A stretch of 64,000 nucleotides of DNA from an uncultured Clostridia bacterium (GTDB lineage: Bacteria; Bacillota; Clostridia; Christensenellales; CAG-917), in contig CALVKR010000005.1 of the NCBI GenBank assembly GCA_944332995.1, positions 1 to 64,000 on the forward strand. The letters run 5' to 3'. Position numbers and translations under genes: made by a program. A model generated the notes under the pieces. It saw only the letters and a list, made by a program, of their open reading frames with translations, did not search any database and was not told the DNA's origin. Position 1 is the stretch's first letter. Each line of letters starts with the position of its first letter. This document shows, piece by piece, positions 1 to 8,044 of this stretch.

Positions 1-31
1 ATAAATTTAAATTCACTATTGCTAAATAAAA

Positions 32-362
32 TCCGCAAAATCCTGATTTTGCGGAAAGCGAGGGAAGCGGTGGAAAGACGAAAAAACAAACGGAGTTTGT
101 TTTGAGTAAACAGCCGACTTTCCGAGCCAAGCAGGCTTTCACGAATTTGTTCAATAGGATAAAATCAAAAGGCAACTTTGCTCCATTTTTTTGCGACCTT
201 GAAAGTCCGCAAAAGTTACTTTTGCGGAAAGTCGAGGAAAAGGCTGTAAGTCAAAACATAATTTATTATGTTTTAGCAAAAGCCTATTTCCGAGACGGCT
301 TGCTCCTTCGCTTTTCGCAAAAAGTCACGCAAGCTGAACTTTTTGCGAGTGCTCGCTTCGCT
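32..362. repeat. Cluster of perfect inverted repeats (hairpin-rich region)
   Basis: Three strong inverted repeats lie within 320 bases. TCCGCAAAAT/ATTTTGCGGA at 32-41 and 46-55 has a 4-base loop. TCCGCAAAAG/CTTTTGCGGA at 206-215 and 219-228 has a 3-base loop. TCGCAAAAAGT/ACTTTTTGCGA at 315-325 and 338-348 has a 12-base loop. All share the core CGCAAAA/TTTTGCG, and a fourth weaker pair GCGAG/CTCGC follows at about 345-365. None has a normal terminator T-run. The pattern suggests an intergenic dispersed repeat rather than a gene. Confidence 0.6.
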
Positions 363-374
363 CGCATATTATAG
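102..374 (+). CDS. Doubtful 90-residue open frame inside the hairpin repeats
   Basis: An open frame with a TTG start and no convincing Shine-Dalgarno site; the frame runs straight through two of the three inverted repeats. The translation is basic and has no domain I recognise (segments such as SPQKLLLRKVEEK and LAKAYFRDGLLLRFSQK). The simplest reading is that the repeat happens to be open in this frame. It is kept only because such repeat-encoded frames are often annotated. It is probably not a real protein. Confidence 0.15.
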   Translation: MSKQPTFRAKQAFTNLFNRIKSKGNFAPFFCDLESPQKLLLRKVEEKAVSQNIIYYVLAKAYFRDGLLLRFSQKVTQAELFASARFARIL

Positions 375-788
375 GACAGTGCCTTTTAATTTCGTGCTAA
401 CCGTCATTGAAATATGTGACGCTCGTGGATTAAAACAAATGTTATAAAAAATATTGATTTTTTAATGGTCTTATGTTAATATGCCATTAGAGCGGATTGA
501 ATTATCCGTATTAAGTTTGCAGGGTATTAAAATGCTTTATTGATAGGTAAATCTGATAGAATTTTTGCAGGGCGCACTTAGGGTGAATTTGAGGTGCGAT
601 TTTGGTGTTATGTAAAATTCTTTCGGGGTTTACCTTTTTTACGGTTTTGGATATAAAACCGTATTTTATTTTTCAGGGATATAAAAATTTTAAATAAAAA
701 CAATGCCTTTAAAATTGGGGAATCATTTTAAATTCGTGATTTATATGGATTTTCAAATTTTTATGGCAAAAAAAGGAGAGAAAATAAA
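375..788. other. Non-coding stretch with one terminator-like hairpin
   Basis: There is no credible gene here. A hairpin ACGGTTTT/AAAACCGT at 641-648 and 655-662 is followed by ATTTTATTTTT, so it could end a transcript coming from the left or act as an attenuator for the next gene. The last 15 bases carry the strong ribosome site AAAGGAGAG used by the gene starting at 789. Confidence 0.5.
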
Positions 789-1520
789 ATGAGCATTTTT
801 AAAGTTATCGGTTGGACCGATTATTCTAATAAAAAATACGCCGACTGCGATTTCTGTTATAGCATTTATTACGCTGTTGCGGACGAATTGTATGATAAGA
901 AATACATTTTTGACGGAAGTGCGCATCAGAACGCAAAGTGGGGCTGTCCCGTCCTCAATAACGGCATGAAACTTTGTTTGTCAATGAGAGGCTGGGGCGG
1001 ACTTATGGCGGAAGTTGTCAATAGGGACGGTTCAAACTACGATTATATGGATTTTTATATGGATATACCTCAGGAAATATACGAGGGCGACAAAAAAGAT
1101 AAATCCAAAAAACTCGCTTTCCCAAAGCCTCGTGTTGACAAATCTCAAATATCGTCAAATTTGTCAAGAAGGAAGGTAGATACACTGAAAGTGGCGGGAG
1201 TGACTCTTTGCGAGATAGAAAAAGGTGGAATAACCGCCGCTGTATCGACAAACTACTATTTCGGGAATAAAAAAACAGAAGATTTGATTGAGTTTTTTTA
1301 TTTCGAAGGCGAACAAGCCAAATATATTCTTACGGAAATTGTTTCGGTGAGCAAGTTTGAGACCTTTAAGGATTTTATGGAGTCGGATATTGCCAAAAAG
1401 ACGGAATACGCTTCAATTCCGCTTGCAAAAGCACAAGCCGATTTTGTCAAGCGGTACAAATATAATCCTGAACCGCTAAAAGACGTCATGGCATTCGAGT
1501 TTAAAAAGTTTACCGAATAA
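789..1520 (+). CDS. Hypothetical protein, 243 aa
   Basis: The start is well supported: ATG preceded by AAAGGAGAG with about 8 bases spacing. The protein is soluble, with no signal peptide or membrane segment. The N-terminal half is rich in aromatic residues and contains a segment reading WGCPVLNNGMKLCLSMRGWG. A lysine-rich linker at about residues 100-130 separates it from a second alpha/beta-looking half. I do not recognise the family. It lies directly upstream of another unrecognised gene on the same strand, both with good ribosome sites, so the pair may form an accessory module. Function unknown. Confidence 0.75.
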   Translation: MSIFKVIGWTDYSNKKYADCDFCYSIYYAVADELYDKKYIFDGSAHQNAKWGCPVLNNGMKLCLSMRGWGGLMAEVVNRDGSNYDYMDFYMDIPQEIYEGDKKDKSKKLAFPKPRVDKSQISSNLSRRKVDTLKVAGVTLCEIEKGGITAAVSTNYYFGNKKTEDLIEFFYFEGEQAKYILTEIVSVSKFETFKDFMESDIAKKTEYASIPLAKAQADFVKRYKYNPEPLKDVMAFEFKKFTE

Positions 1521-1720
1521 GTATGCCTAAAAAAGGTTTCCGATAAATTTTATCCGTAAAAAGTTATAGCTTTTTATATTTTAACGGCATACCCTTATCG
1601 TATCGTTTAATCATTCAGCCGAATTATGCAATCATCAGTTTGGGATTGTTAGTTTAACAATGCCTTTTTTAGTCCGAACGGTTTTAAAGCCGTTTATCGT
1701 TTAAATTTTGGGAGGTAAAT

Positions 1721-1771
1721 ATGAAAAGAGAATATAGAGTAGAAAAAAAAATTTCAAAAAAGAGGATATAG
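1721..1771 (+). other. Detached 5' end of the following gene (frameshift in a poly-A run)
   Basis: GGGAGG (1710-1715) and an ATG at 1721 begin a frame encoding MKREYRVEK that stops at TAG 1769. The run of nine A at 1743-1751 sits where the reading frame should change. Read in the other frame after the run, the sequence continues NFKKEDIEYLALYF straight into the 375-residue frame that follows. One extra A (ten in total) or two fewer would join them. This is therefore the true start of the next gene, broken by a homopolymer length change that may be real, phase-variable, or a sequencing error. Confidence 0.65.
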
Positions 1772-1782
1772 AATATCTCGCT

Positions 1783-2910
1783 TTGTATTTTGACAACGCA
1801 GATATCGTTGGGATATTTAACGAGGATATAGAGGAATTTAAGCTGAAATTTTACGACAGGCTGATATTTGCCGAGCAAGGATATTGTCCTTTTGTCGAAA
1901 GCGGAGAGATAGTGCTTGACATAAAAGAGAGAATTTATTGCGAAGAAGACGACTCGGACGACGAATGGGACGAGGAATGGGACGAGGAATGGAACGACGA
2001 CGAATGGGACGAGGACTCGGACGAAACGTCGGATAGCCCGTCCGATACCGAGGCAAGAAGTGGCGAAGAAAGCGCAGAAGACAGAGAGGAAGTCGAAGAA
2101 GATTTTAGCGAGGATTTTTGGTTTCCTCCAAGCTCATACAGATATGACGCAACGCAGGTAGGAGATATGGAAAGTTATTTGGCCGACAAGAGGGCATATA
2201 TAAAAAAACGGCTTCTTTCGGCGGGCTCGATAGTAAAAATTTCGGTGAACTGTGACGATTTCCATTTGCTTGTGTTTGGCAACGTTTCGGCAGAAGAACG
2301 GAGCGAAAAAATAGTTTTGCGGTTTTTCCCTAAAGCTAAGTATGAGCCGAGCGACGGAGATGAGCATACCGTCGAGACGGAGGACGTTGAGCTTGAAGAT
2401 TTGAGTCGCATCGGTCTCGTGTTTGAAAATTGCGATGATTTTACCGTGTATAATCATGAAATCGTCAATCTGAAACTGGAGATGAAAGACAGGCTTGTGC
2501 CGTATGCGGAGGAATATATCCGCATGGTCGATAGCGGATATATGACCGTAGAAGTCGATAATCACGGATTAAAAAGCAGGTATGGGATTGACAGCAGAGG
2601 GATCGATTTTGCGGGCAGATACATATCAAGGACATACAGGCAGATTTTAAAGGAGCGTCTGCTCGGGAATAGAAAAAAACAGGTGCACATCATATGTTAT
2701 CTTGAATTGGGCTATTTTCAAAACGGAAAAGGCAGTGAGTATATAGCTATCGACGAAATAAAGTCGGACGAGGAAGTTGAGTATCTTATCGAAAAAGAAG
2801 ATAACGATTGCCATCAACATTACTTTTTCGAGGGCGGCTATTGCGAAAATCTCGGCAAAGGCAGGATAGGCATATCGTTTGGGAAAGAGAAAGGACAAAA
2901 CAAAAATTAG
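1783..2910 (+). CDS. Hypothetical tandem-duplicated protein with acidic insert
   Basis: The open frame begins at a TTG without a ribosome site; the natural start is probably ATG 1721, across the frameshift. Numbered from the TTG, residues 13-47 and 224-258 align without gaps (KLKFYDRL with KLEMKDRL, VESGEIVLDI with VDSGYMTVEV). Residues 132-145 resemble 280-294 (YLADKRAYIKKRLL with YISRTYRQILKERLL). The protein is thus two diverged copies of a unit of about 190 residues. Copy 1 is interrupted by a strongly acidic, tryptophan-punctuated low-complexity insert at residues 54-115, encoded by 12-bp GACGAGGAATGG-like repeats. It has no signal peptide. Family and function are unknown. Confidence 0.7.
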   Translation: MYFDNADIVGIFNEDIEEFKLKFYDRLIFAEQGYCPFVESGEIVLDIKERIYCEEDDSDDEWDEEWDEEWNDDEWDEDSDETSDSPSDTEARSGEESAEDREEVEEDFSEDFWFPPSSYRYDATQVGDMESYLADKRAYIKKRLLSAGSIVKISVNCDDFHLLVFGNVSAEERSEKIVLRFFPKAKYEPSDGDEHTVETEDVELEDLSRIGLVFENCDDFTVYNHEIVNLKLEMKDRLVPYAEEYIRMVDSGYMTVEVDNHGLKSRYGIDSRGIDFAGRYISRTYRQILKERLLGNRKKQVHIICYLELGYFQNGKGSEYIAIDEIKSDEEVEYLIEKEDNDCHQHYFFEGGYCENLGKGRIGISFGKEKGQNKN

Positions 2911-2982
2911 TGTTGCATATCGCCACGGGAGTTGTTATTATTTATATTGCCGAAAGGTATTAAGATATTTTTGAGGGTACGT

Positions 2983-3279
2983 ATGAAAAAGTGCAGGATA
3001 ACCGTTGTGAAAAAGGTGTGGCATAAGGATTTGTCCGTAAAATATGAAAATCCCAACTATGCCTGCGATATGGCAGAGGGGGAAGTGTTCGAGGTGACGG
3101 ATTGCGTAAAGCCGAACGGGTTTTGCGACAGCGCCTGGGTAACGCTTTATCCTTACGTTTTCGCTCTCGCAAACGGAGCGGAAGACCTTTACGACGGCTG
3201 GATGATAAACAAACGTTCGGCAATGGTTTCGTGCAGCGACGGTTTCCGCCCCGTAAGTTTTTTGATTGAAGTAATTTGA
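2983..3279 (+). CDS. TIGR04076 family protein, 98 aa
   Basis: This small soluble protein matches the TIGR04076 family pattern from memory: KKCRITVVKK at the start, an acidic EGEVFEVT segment, NGFCDSAWVTLYPYVFALANG in the middle, then WMINKRSAMVSCSDGFRPV near the end, with conserved Cys residues. The family is common in Clostridia and other anaerobes and has no established function; the conserved Cys and Asp/Trp residues suggest metal or redox binding (inference). The ATG at 2983 is preferred because GAGGG lies 7 bases upstream and the family normally starts with MKKxxIT. An upstream frame extension to 2932 adds unrelated residues. Confidence 0.8.
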   Translation: MKKCRITVVKKVWHKDLSVKYENPNYACDMAEGEVFEVTDCVKPNGFCDSAWVTLYPYVFALANGAEDLYDGWMINKRSAMVSCSDGFRPVSFLIEVI

Positions 3280-3511
3280 CGATTAAATAATGTCCAAAGA
3301 AAATCTTGTGATAATTTTAAGTCATAATAGATCACGCTGAACAAGCCGTCGGATTTTATGCTAAGGCTGTATCTCCGTCCGTCTTTATGATATTTCAATT
3401 TGAAAATGCGAAACCGTTTTGTGCCTAAGGAAAATGAAAAAGCATGAATAAAATATGGCGTGTTTTGAGAAATCTTTGTCAATAAGCGACGGCGGAATAT
3501 CGATATATTGA

Positions 3512-3540
3512 TTGCACTTGAAAAAACATTGTGATATAAT
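3512..3540 (+). promoter_or_regulatory. Promoter of the exopolysaccharide locus
   Basis: TTGCAC (3512-3517), 17 bp, TATAAT (3535-3540). It is followed by a 32-base leader and the site GAAGAAGG before the ATG at 3573. No other promoter of this quality is visible until the gap before the flippase gene, so the genes 3573-18104 are probably one transcript. Confidence 0.7.
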
Positions 3541-3572
3541 CTTATAATAAATAAAAGAAAGAAGGTATCTTA

Positions 3573-4739
3573 ATGGATAAGCATATATATCTTAGTTCGC
3601 CTCACATGGGCGGAGAAGAAATGAAATATATTCAAGAAGCATTTGATACTAACTGGGTGGCTCCGCTCGGAAAAAACGTTGAAATGTTTGAAAAGGAAAT
3701 GTGCTCCTATATCGGCAGACCTTATGCCGTGGCACTTTCAAGCGGAACGGCGGCTATTCATCTCGGACTTATGTGTCTTGGCGTAAAAAGAGACGATATA
3801 GTTTTTTGCTCGTCATTTACTTTTAGCGGGTCTTGCAATCCTATAGCTTATATAGGAGCAAAGCCCGTTTTTATTGATAGCGATTATAAGAGTTTTAACA
3901 TGTCGCCCGAAGCGTTAAGAAAGGCATATGAAAAGTACCCCGAGCCCGCTGCGATAGTTGTAGTCAACCTTTACGGACAACCTGCGGAATATGATGAAAT
4001 TAAGGCGATTGCCAAAGAACATAACACTCCCATATTAGAAGATTCCGCCGAAAGTCTCGGGGCATCATATAAGGGAATACAGACGGGCAATTTTGGAGAT
4101 ATATCTATTTTTTCTTTTAACGGTAACAAAATTATTACGACGTCGGGCGGTGGCATGCTTATGTGCAACGACGAAGCCACTTATAAAAAAATTATGTTTT
4201 GGGCTACGCAGGCAAGAGAGCCTTTCCCATGGTATCAGCATAATGAGATAGGATATAATTACCGTATGAGTAATATTTGCGCAGGTATAGGCAGAGGACA
4301 ATTAAAAGTATTGTCCGACAGAGTGGCGCAAAAGAGAAAAATTCATTCCATATATTTAGAATGTTTCAAAGACAATCCATTTATTGAGATAGAGCGCGAA
4401 TATGAGGGTGCGGAGCCGAATTTCTGGCTTACTTTTGCCACTTTGACTAAAAATTGCAAAGCTACCTTTATGGATATTATTCAGACGTTAGCGGCAGAAA
4501 ACGTTGAAAGCCGTCCCGCATGGAAACCCATGCATCTTCAGCCTGTTTTTGCCGACTGCGATTTTATAACTCAACTTGACGATAAACAGAAAAAAGAGAC
4601 AGGCTACGAAAGCGTTTGCGAGGATATTTTCTCAAGAGGAGTATGCCTGCCAAGCGATACTAAAATGACGGAAGAAGAAGTCAGGGCGGTAGCGAAAATA
4701 GTAAACAAGGCAATATACGACAAGCAAAGTCAGAGGTAA
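3573..4739 (+). CDS. epsN: EpsN-like DegT/DnrJ/EryC1/StrS sugar aminotransferase
   Basis: A PLP-dependent aminotransferase acting on nucleotide-linked 4-keto sugars to give 4-amino-4,6-dideoxy sugars. The 388-residue length and fold are typical. The opening IYLSSPHMGGEE, the segment TNWVAPLGKNVE, the SSGTAAIHLGL phosphate-binding segment and FSFNGNKIITTSGGGM with the expected Schiff-base lysine K186 closely resemble Bacillus EpsN. It is the first gene of the locus and lies 3 bases before the sugar transferase gene. Its product is probably the amino sugar that this transferase puts on the lipid carrier (inference); the 4,6-dehydratase it would need may be CapE further on or another enzyme elsewhere. 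Confidence 0.9.
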   Translation: MDKHIYLSSPHMGGEEMKYIQEAFDTNWVAPLGKNVEMFEKEMCSYIGRPYAVALSSGTAAIHLGLMCLGVKRDDIVFCSSFTFSGSCNPIAYIGAKPVFIDSDYKSFNMSPEALRKAYEKYPEPAAIVVVNLYGQPAEYDEIKAIAKEHNTPILEDSAESLGASYKGIQTGNFGDISIFSFNGNKIITTSGGGMLMCNDEATYKKIMFWATQAREPFPWYQHNEIGYNYRMSNICAGIGRGQLKVLSDRVAQKRKIHSIYLECFKDNPFIEIEREYEGAEPNFWLTFATLTKNCKATFMDIIQTLAAENVESRPAWKPMHLQPVFADCDFITQLDDKQKKETGYESVCEDIFSRGVCLPSDTKMTEEEVRAVAKIVNKAIYDKQSQR

Positions 4740-4742
4740 AAT

Positions 4743-5525
4743 ATGTATAAGCACTTCCTTAAACCTATCGGAGATTTTATATTGAGCGGAATTGCAATAA
4801 TTATATTTTTGCCTTTCTTCATATTGTTTACGCCGTTGGTAGCGATTGCTATGAAAGGGAATCCGTTTTTTGTTCAGAAGCGTCCCGGTAAAGGCGGCAA
4901 GATTTTTAAAATGATAAAATACCGCACTATGACAAATGCCAAAGATAAAGACGGCAATCTTTTGCCGGATGAGAAAAGGTTGACAAGTTTTGGTAAGATT
5001 ATGAGAAAATTGTCGTTGGACGAGCTTCCCGAACTTTTCAATATATTTTTCGGCCAGATGAGCATAGTGGGTCCCAGACCTTTGCTTGTGCAATACTTGC
5101 CTTTATACAATGAGTTTCAGGCAAGACGCCATGAAGTAAGGCCGGGACTTACGGGACTTGCACAGGTCAGTGGAAGGAACGCTATATCCTGGGAAGAAAA
5201 ATTTGAAAAGGACATATATTATGTAGACCATATAAGTTTGTGGCTGGATATCAAAATATTTTTCATGACCATAGGCAAAGTATTCAAACGTGACGGAATA
5301 AATCAGGAAGGTCAAGCCACAATGGAATTCTTTACAGGAAACGGCGAAACGCGGAAAAATGTTGATTCAGATATACCGGATGATGATGAAATGCTTCAAG
5401 CAGGAATCGAAGCTACTGAAATCGGGAAGGAGCCCGGCGATATCAATTCCCCGCAGGAGTTGACTTTAACGGAAAGCGAGAGTGCATCGGCGGAAGAAAA
5501 TTTTAAGGAGAGAAGTTATGAATAA
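4743..5525 (+). CDS. Initiating sugar transferase (EpsL/PglC type phosphoglycosyl transferase)
   Basis: Transfers a sugar-1-phosphate from a UDP-sugar to undecaprenyl phosphate to start repeat-unit assembly at the membrane. Residues about 10-40 form the re-entrant membrane helix. The bacterial sugar transferase core follows: FFVQKRPGKGGKIF, KYRTMT, LRKLSLDELPELFN-type segment with the catalytic Asp-Glu, IVGPRPLL, RPGLTGLAQVSGRN. The core ends near residue 200. It then carries a tail of about 60 residues, acidic and Ser/Thr/Glu-rich, that this small transferase class does not normally have. The stop overlaps the next start by 8 bases. Confidence 0.9.
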   Translation: MYKHFLKPIGDFILSGIAIIIFLPFFILFTPLVAIAMKGNPFFVQKRPGKGGKIFKMIKYRTMTNAKDKDGNLLPDEKRLTSFGKIMRKLSLDELPELFNIFFGQMSIVGPRPLLVQYLPLYNEFQARRHEVRPGLTGLAQVSGRNAISWEEKFEKDIYYVDHISLWLDIKIFFMTIGKVFKRDGINQEGQATMEFFTGNGETRKNVDSDIPDDDEMLQAGIEATEIGKEPGDINSPQELTLTESESASAEENFKERSYE

Positions 5526-6498
5526 ATCTGCCGACGGAGCGATTAACGTGCTCATACTCAGCGCCGGAAGGAGGGTAGAGCTTGTTAAACTTTTTAAAGA
5601 GACAAGGGACGCTCTAAAGATAAGCGGCGATGTCGTTGCCGTTGACATCTCGAAACTGGCGCCGGCATTATATTTTGCCGATAAATATGAAATTGTTCCC
5701 CGTATCACCTCGCCGGATTATGTTGATTCAGTGATATCCGTTTGCAAAAAACACGGCATAAAGTTGGTTATTCCCACAATTGATACGGAATTGCCCGTCC
5801 TTGCGGCGGAAAGGCAAAGGATAGAAAAGGAAACCGGGGCGATAGTCAATATATCCTCGCCTGAATGCGTGGATATTTGCAATGACAAAACTAAATCCGC
5901 CTGTTTTTTTAAGGAAAACGGATTTGGAGTTCCTTATACATATACCGATGAGGAGCTCGACGAAAAAAAATACAGTCTGCCTTTATTTGTCAAGCCCAGA
6001 GACGGAAGCTCAAGCATAGACGCATTTAAGGCTGAAACCGTATCGCAGTTGGAATTTTTCCGTTCATACGTAAAAAATCCGATAGTTCAAGAATGTGTTG
6101 AAGGCACGGAATATACAGTAGACGCTTTTATTGATTTCGACGGTGACATCGTCAGTATTGTCCCGAGGATAAGACTTGCGGTCAGAGGCGGAGAAATTTT
6201 GAAAGGTCAGATTGATATGAACAAAGAAATAATTTCGGACGTCGAAAAACTGATAAAAGCTTTAAAGCCTGTAGGTCACATCACTATACAGGGGTTTAAA
6301 GAAAAAGACGGAAAAATGAGATATATAGAAGTAAATCCGAGATTCGGCGGTGGCGCTCCTATGAGTATTCGTGCCGGTGCGAACAGCTGCGAATGGCTAT
6401 ACAGGATTGCGATGCAAGAGAAAATAAATCCCGAGCAGGTCAAAGTGGACGATAAAGCAGTGTATGTCCGTTTCGACGACAGTTTGAGGATAGAATGA
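5518..6498 (+). CDS. ATP-grasp domain protein (CarB-like)
   Basis: An ATP-dependent carboxylate-amine/thiol ligase-type enzyme of unknown substrate. After an N-terminal Rossmann-like preATP-grasp domain (VLILSAGRRVELVKLF) come the ATP-grasp signatures: FVKPRDGSSS, VQECVEGTEYTVDAF, and IEVNPRFGGGAPMS with the metal-binding Glu and Asn. The length of 326 residues is typical for the stand-alone type found in polysaccharide loci. I chose ATG 5518, which has AAGGAGAG just upstream; it overlaps the end of the transferase gene by ATGAATAA. It is translationally coupled to the HAD gene (ATGA overlap). It may decorate a sugar with an amino acid or similar acid (inference). Confidence 0.85.
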   Translation: MNKSADGAINVLILSAGRRVELVKLFKETRDALKISGDVVAVDISKLAPALYFADKYEIVPRITSPDYVDSVISVCKKHGIKLVIPTIDTELPVLAAERQRIEKETGAIVNISSPECVDICNDKTKSACFFKENGFGVPYTYTDEELDEKKYSLPLFVKPRDGSSSIDAFKAETVSQLEFFRSYVKNPIVQECVEGTEYTVDAFIDFDGDIVSIVPRIRLAVRGGEILKGQIDMNKEIISDVEKLIKALKPVGHITIQGFKEKDGKMRYIEVNPRFGGGAPMSIRAGANSCEWLYRIAMQEKINPEQVKVDDKAVYVRFDDSLRIE

Positions 6499-7184
6499 TA
6501 AAGGCAATCATTTTCGATTTGGACGATACGCTTTATCCCGAATACGAATACGTGAAATCGGGATTTCTGACCGTTTCTTCACTGTTAAAAGAAAAATTCG
6601 GCATAGAGGACGGTTATGAAAAACTGCTTGCCGCTTTTGCACATGATACAAAAAACGTGTTTGATGCCGTTCTCCAAGAAGAAAACGTCGCTTTTGACGA
6701 TAAAGATATCTCGGAGCTTGTCGCAGCATACAGGCAGCATTATCCCCGAGACATAAGATTTTTCGACGGGACCGACGACGTGCTGAAAAAACTGAGAGCT
6801 GACGGAATAAAACTGGGTGTTATCACAGACGGAAGAACGGATACGCAAAAGCTAAAAATTGAGGCTTTAGAGGTTGAGTCATATGTTGATTGCGTTATAA
6901 TTACCGATTCTTTGGGCGGAGAACAGTTTCGCAAACCGTCACCGGTAGCTTTTGAAAAGATGCTCGCCTGTTTCAAGATAAAACCGGAAAATGCCGTTTA
7001 CGTCGGGGATAATCCCCGTAAAGATTTTGCGATAAAGCAGTATATGCCTATTAACACGGTGAGACTTAAAAAGGACGAGGGTTTATATCGTGACAGAGAA
7101 TACAAATTCGGAATTAAGCCCGATATTATTATTGAGGATATAGGAGAAATTTTGAATTATGAAAGATTTTTCGGACGAGATTAA
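6495..7184 (+). CDS. HAD-superfamily hydrolase
   Basis: A phosphatase-type haloacid-dehalogenase-fold enzyme, 229 residues. Motif I is FDLDDTLYP with nucleophile D8 and acid D10, motif II lies in GVITDGRT, motif III is the Lys of RKPSPVAF, and motif IV is VGDNPRKD. The helical cap at residues 15-85 marks subfamily I. The ATG overlaps the stop of the ATP-grasp gene (ATGA), and the last 26 bases overlap the LicD gene. The substrate is unknown; tight coupling suggests it works on the same intermediate as the ATP-grasp enzyme (inference). Confidence 0.9.
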   Translation: MIKAIIFDLDDTLYPEYEYVKSGFLTVSSLLKEKFGIEDGYEKLLAAFAHDTKNVFDAVLQEENVAFDDKDISELVAAYRQHYPRDIRFFDGTDDVLKKLRADGIKLGVITDGRTDTQKLKIEALEVESYVDCVIITDSLGGEQFRKPSPVAFEKMLACFKIKPENAVYVGDNPRKDFAIKQYMPINTVRLKKDEGLYRDREYKFGIKPDIIIEDIGEILNYERFFGRD

Positions 7185-8001
7185 GCGGGAAATCAAGGAC
7201 GTCCAGATAGAGATAGTAAAAGAAATAGACAGAATATGTTCTGAAAACGGTTTGCGCTATTATCTCGCTTACGGAACTCTATTGGGTGCCGTAAGACACG
7301 ACGGTTTTATTCCTTGGGATGACGATGTGGACATTATGATGCCCTATGAAGATATGGTTAGGTTCGGCAAAATATTCAACGATAAAGCAGATACGAAAAG
7401 ATTTTTCTATCAGTCGCCTGAAACCGATTCTGAATATTGTCTTACCATAAACAGAGTTTGCCGCAATGAATCCGTGATTTTGGAGCCGACTTTAAAAGAA
7501 AAAAACGTTCACCACGGATTGTTTGTGGATATATATCCGCTGTTCGGAATTAAGGAAGGCTTTTTTGCCCGTATATTCAGGATATTCAAGGCGATGAAGA
7601 GAGCTTTGTATCTTTACAACGAGCCGCCCAAGCATAAAGGTTTTATCATGACATTGGGAGCGAAAGTTTTTTTAGCATTAAAGAGCAAAAAGGGCAAAAG
7701 GAAGGCGTATGAAAAATATACTCGTGAATTTGCCCGAATAAGTTTCGATTCAAGTAAAAAAGTATGCGATTTATCCAGCGATATTAAGATGATGCGTGCG
7801 GAATTTCAACGTGAATGGTTCAACAACGGGATAAGACATAAATTCGAGGACCTTGAGCTTGTCATTCCCGAGAACGCGGATAAAATACTCACTCTTATGT
7901 ACGGGGATTATATGAAGCTTCCGCCGCCGGAGAAAAGAGTTTTTCATCATAATTACTCATACATAAAGCTTCCCGACGGAAAGGAAGAAAAAATCGATTA
8001 A
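7159..8001 (+). CDS. LicD family phosphotransferase (first copy)
   Basis: The LicD family transfers phosphocholine or related phospho-alcohols from a CDP-activated donor onto glycans. The hallmark is at residues 34-58: YYLAYGTLLGAVRH then GFIPWDDDVD, with metal-binding acids D54, D56 and D58 all present. Length 280 is normal, with no signal or membrane segment. Its start lies inside the HAD gene with GGAG about 12 bases upstream. A second LicD copy is at 12578, and a LicC-like cytidylyltransferase domain is encoded at 20325, so both activation and transfer steps appear to be present in this locus. Confidence 0.9.
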   Translation: MKDFSDEIKREIKDVQIEIVKEIDRICSENGLRYYLAYGTLLGAVRHDGFIPWDDDVDIMMPYEDMVRFGKIFNDKADTKRFFYQSPETDSEYCLTINRVCRNESVILEPTLKEKNVHHGLFVDIYPLFGIKEGFFARIFRIFKAMKRALYLYNEPPKHKGFIMTLGAKVFLALKSKKGKRKAYEKYTREFARISFDSSKKVCDLSSDIKMMRAEFQREWFNNGIRHKFEDLELVIPENADKILTLMYGDYMKLPPPEKRVFHHNYSYIKLPDGKEEKID

Positions 8002-8044
8002 GTATAATATCGGTTTTAGCTAGATAGTTAAATAGAGGAAAAAT

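Noticed and set aside
1..788. Integron attC or CRISPR array at the left end
   Set aside because: The inverted repeats lack integron core sites and there are no regularly spaced direct repeats with unique spacers.
3189..3482. A 97-codon minus-strand frame overlapping the end of the TIGR04076 gene
   Set aside because: It overlaps a recognised gene, has no ribosome site and shows no domain; most likely a chance frame.
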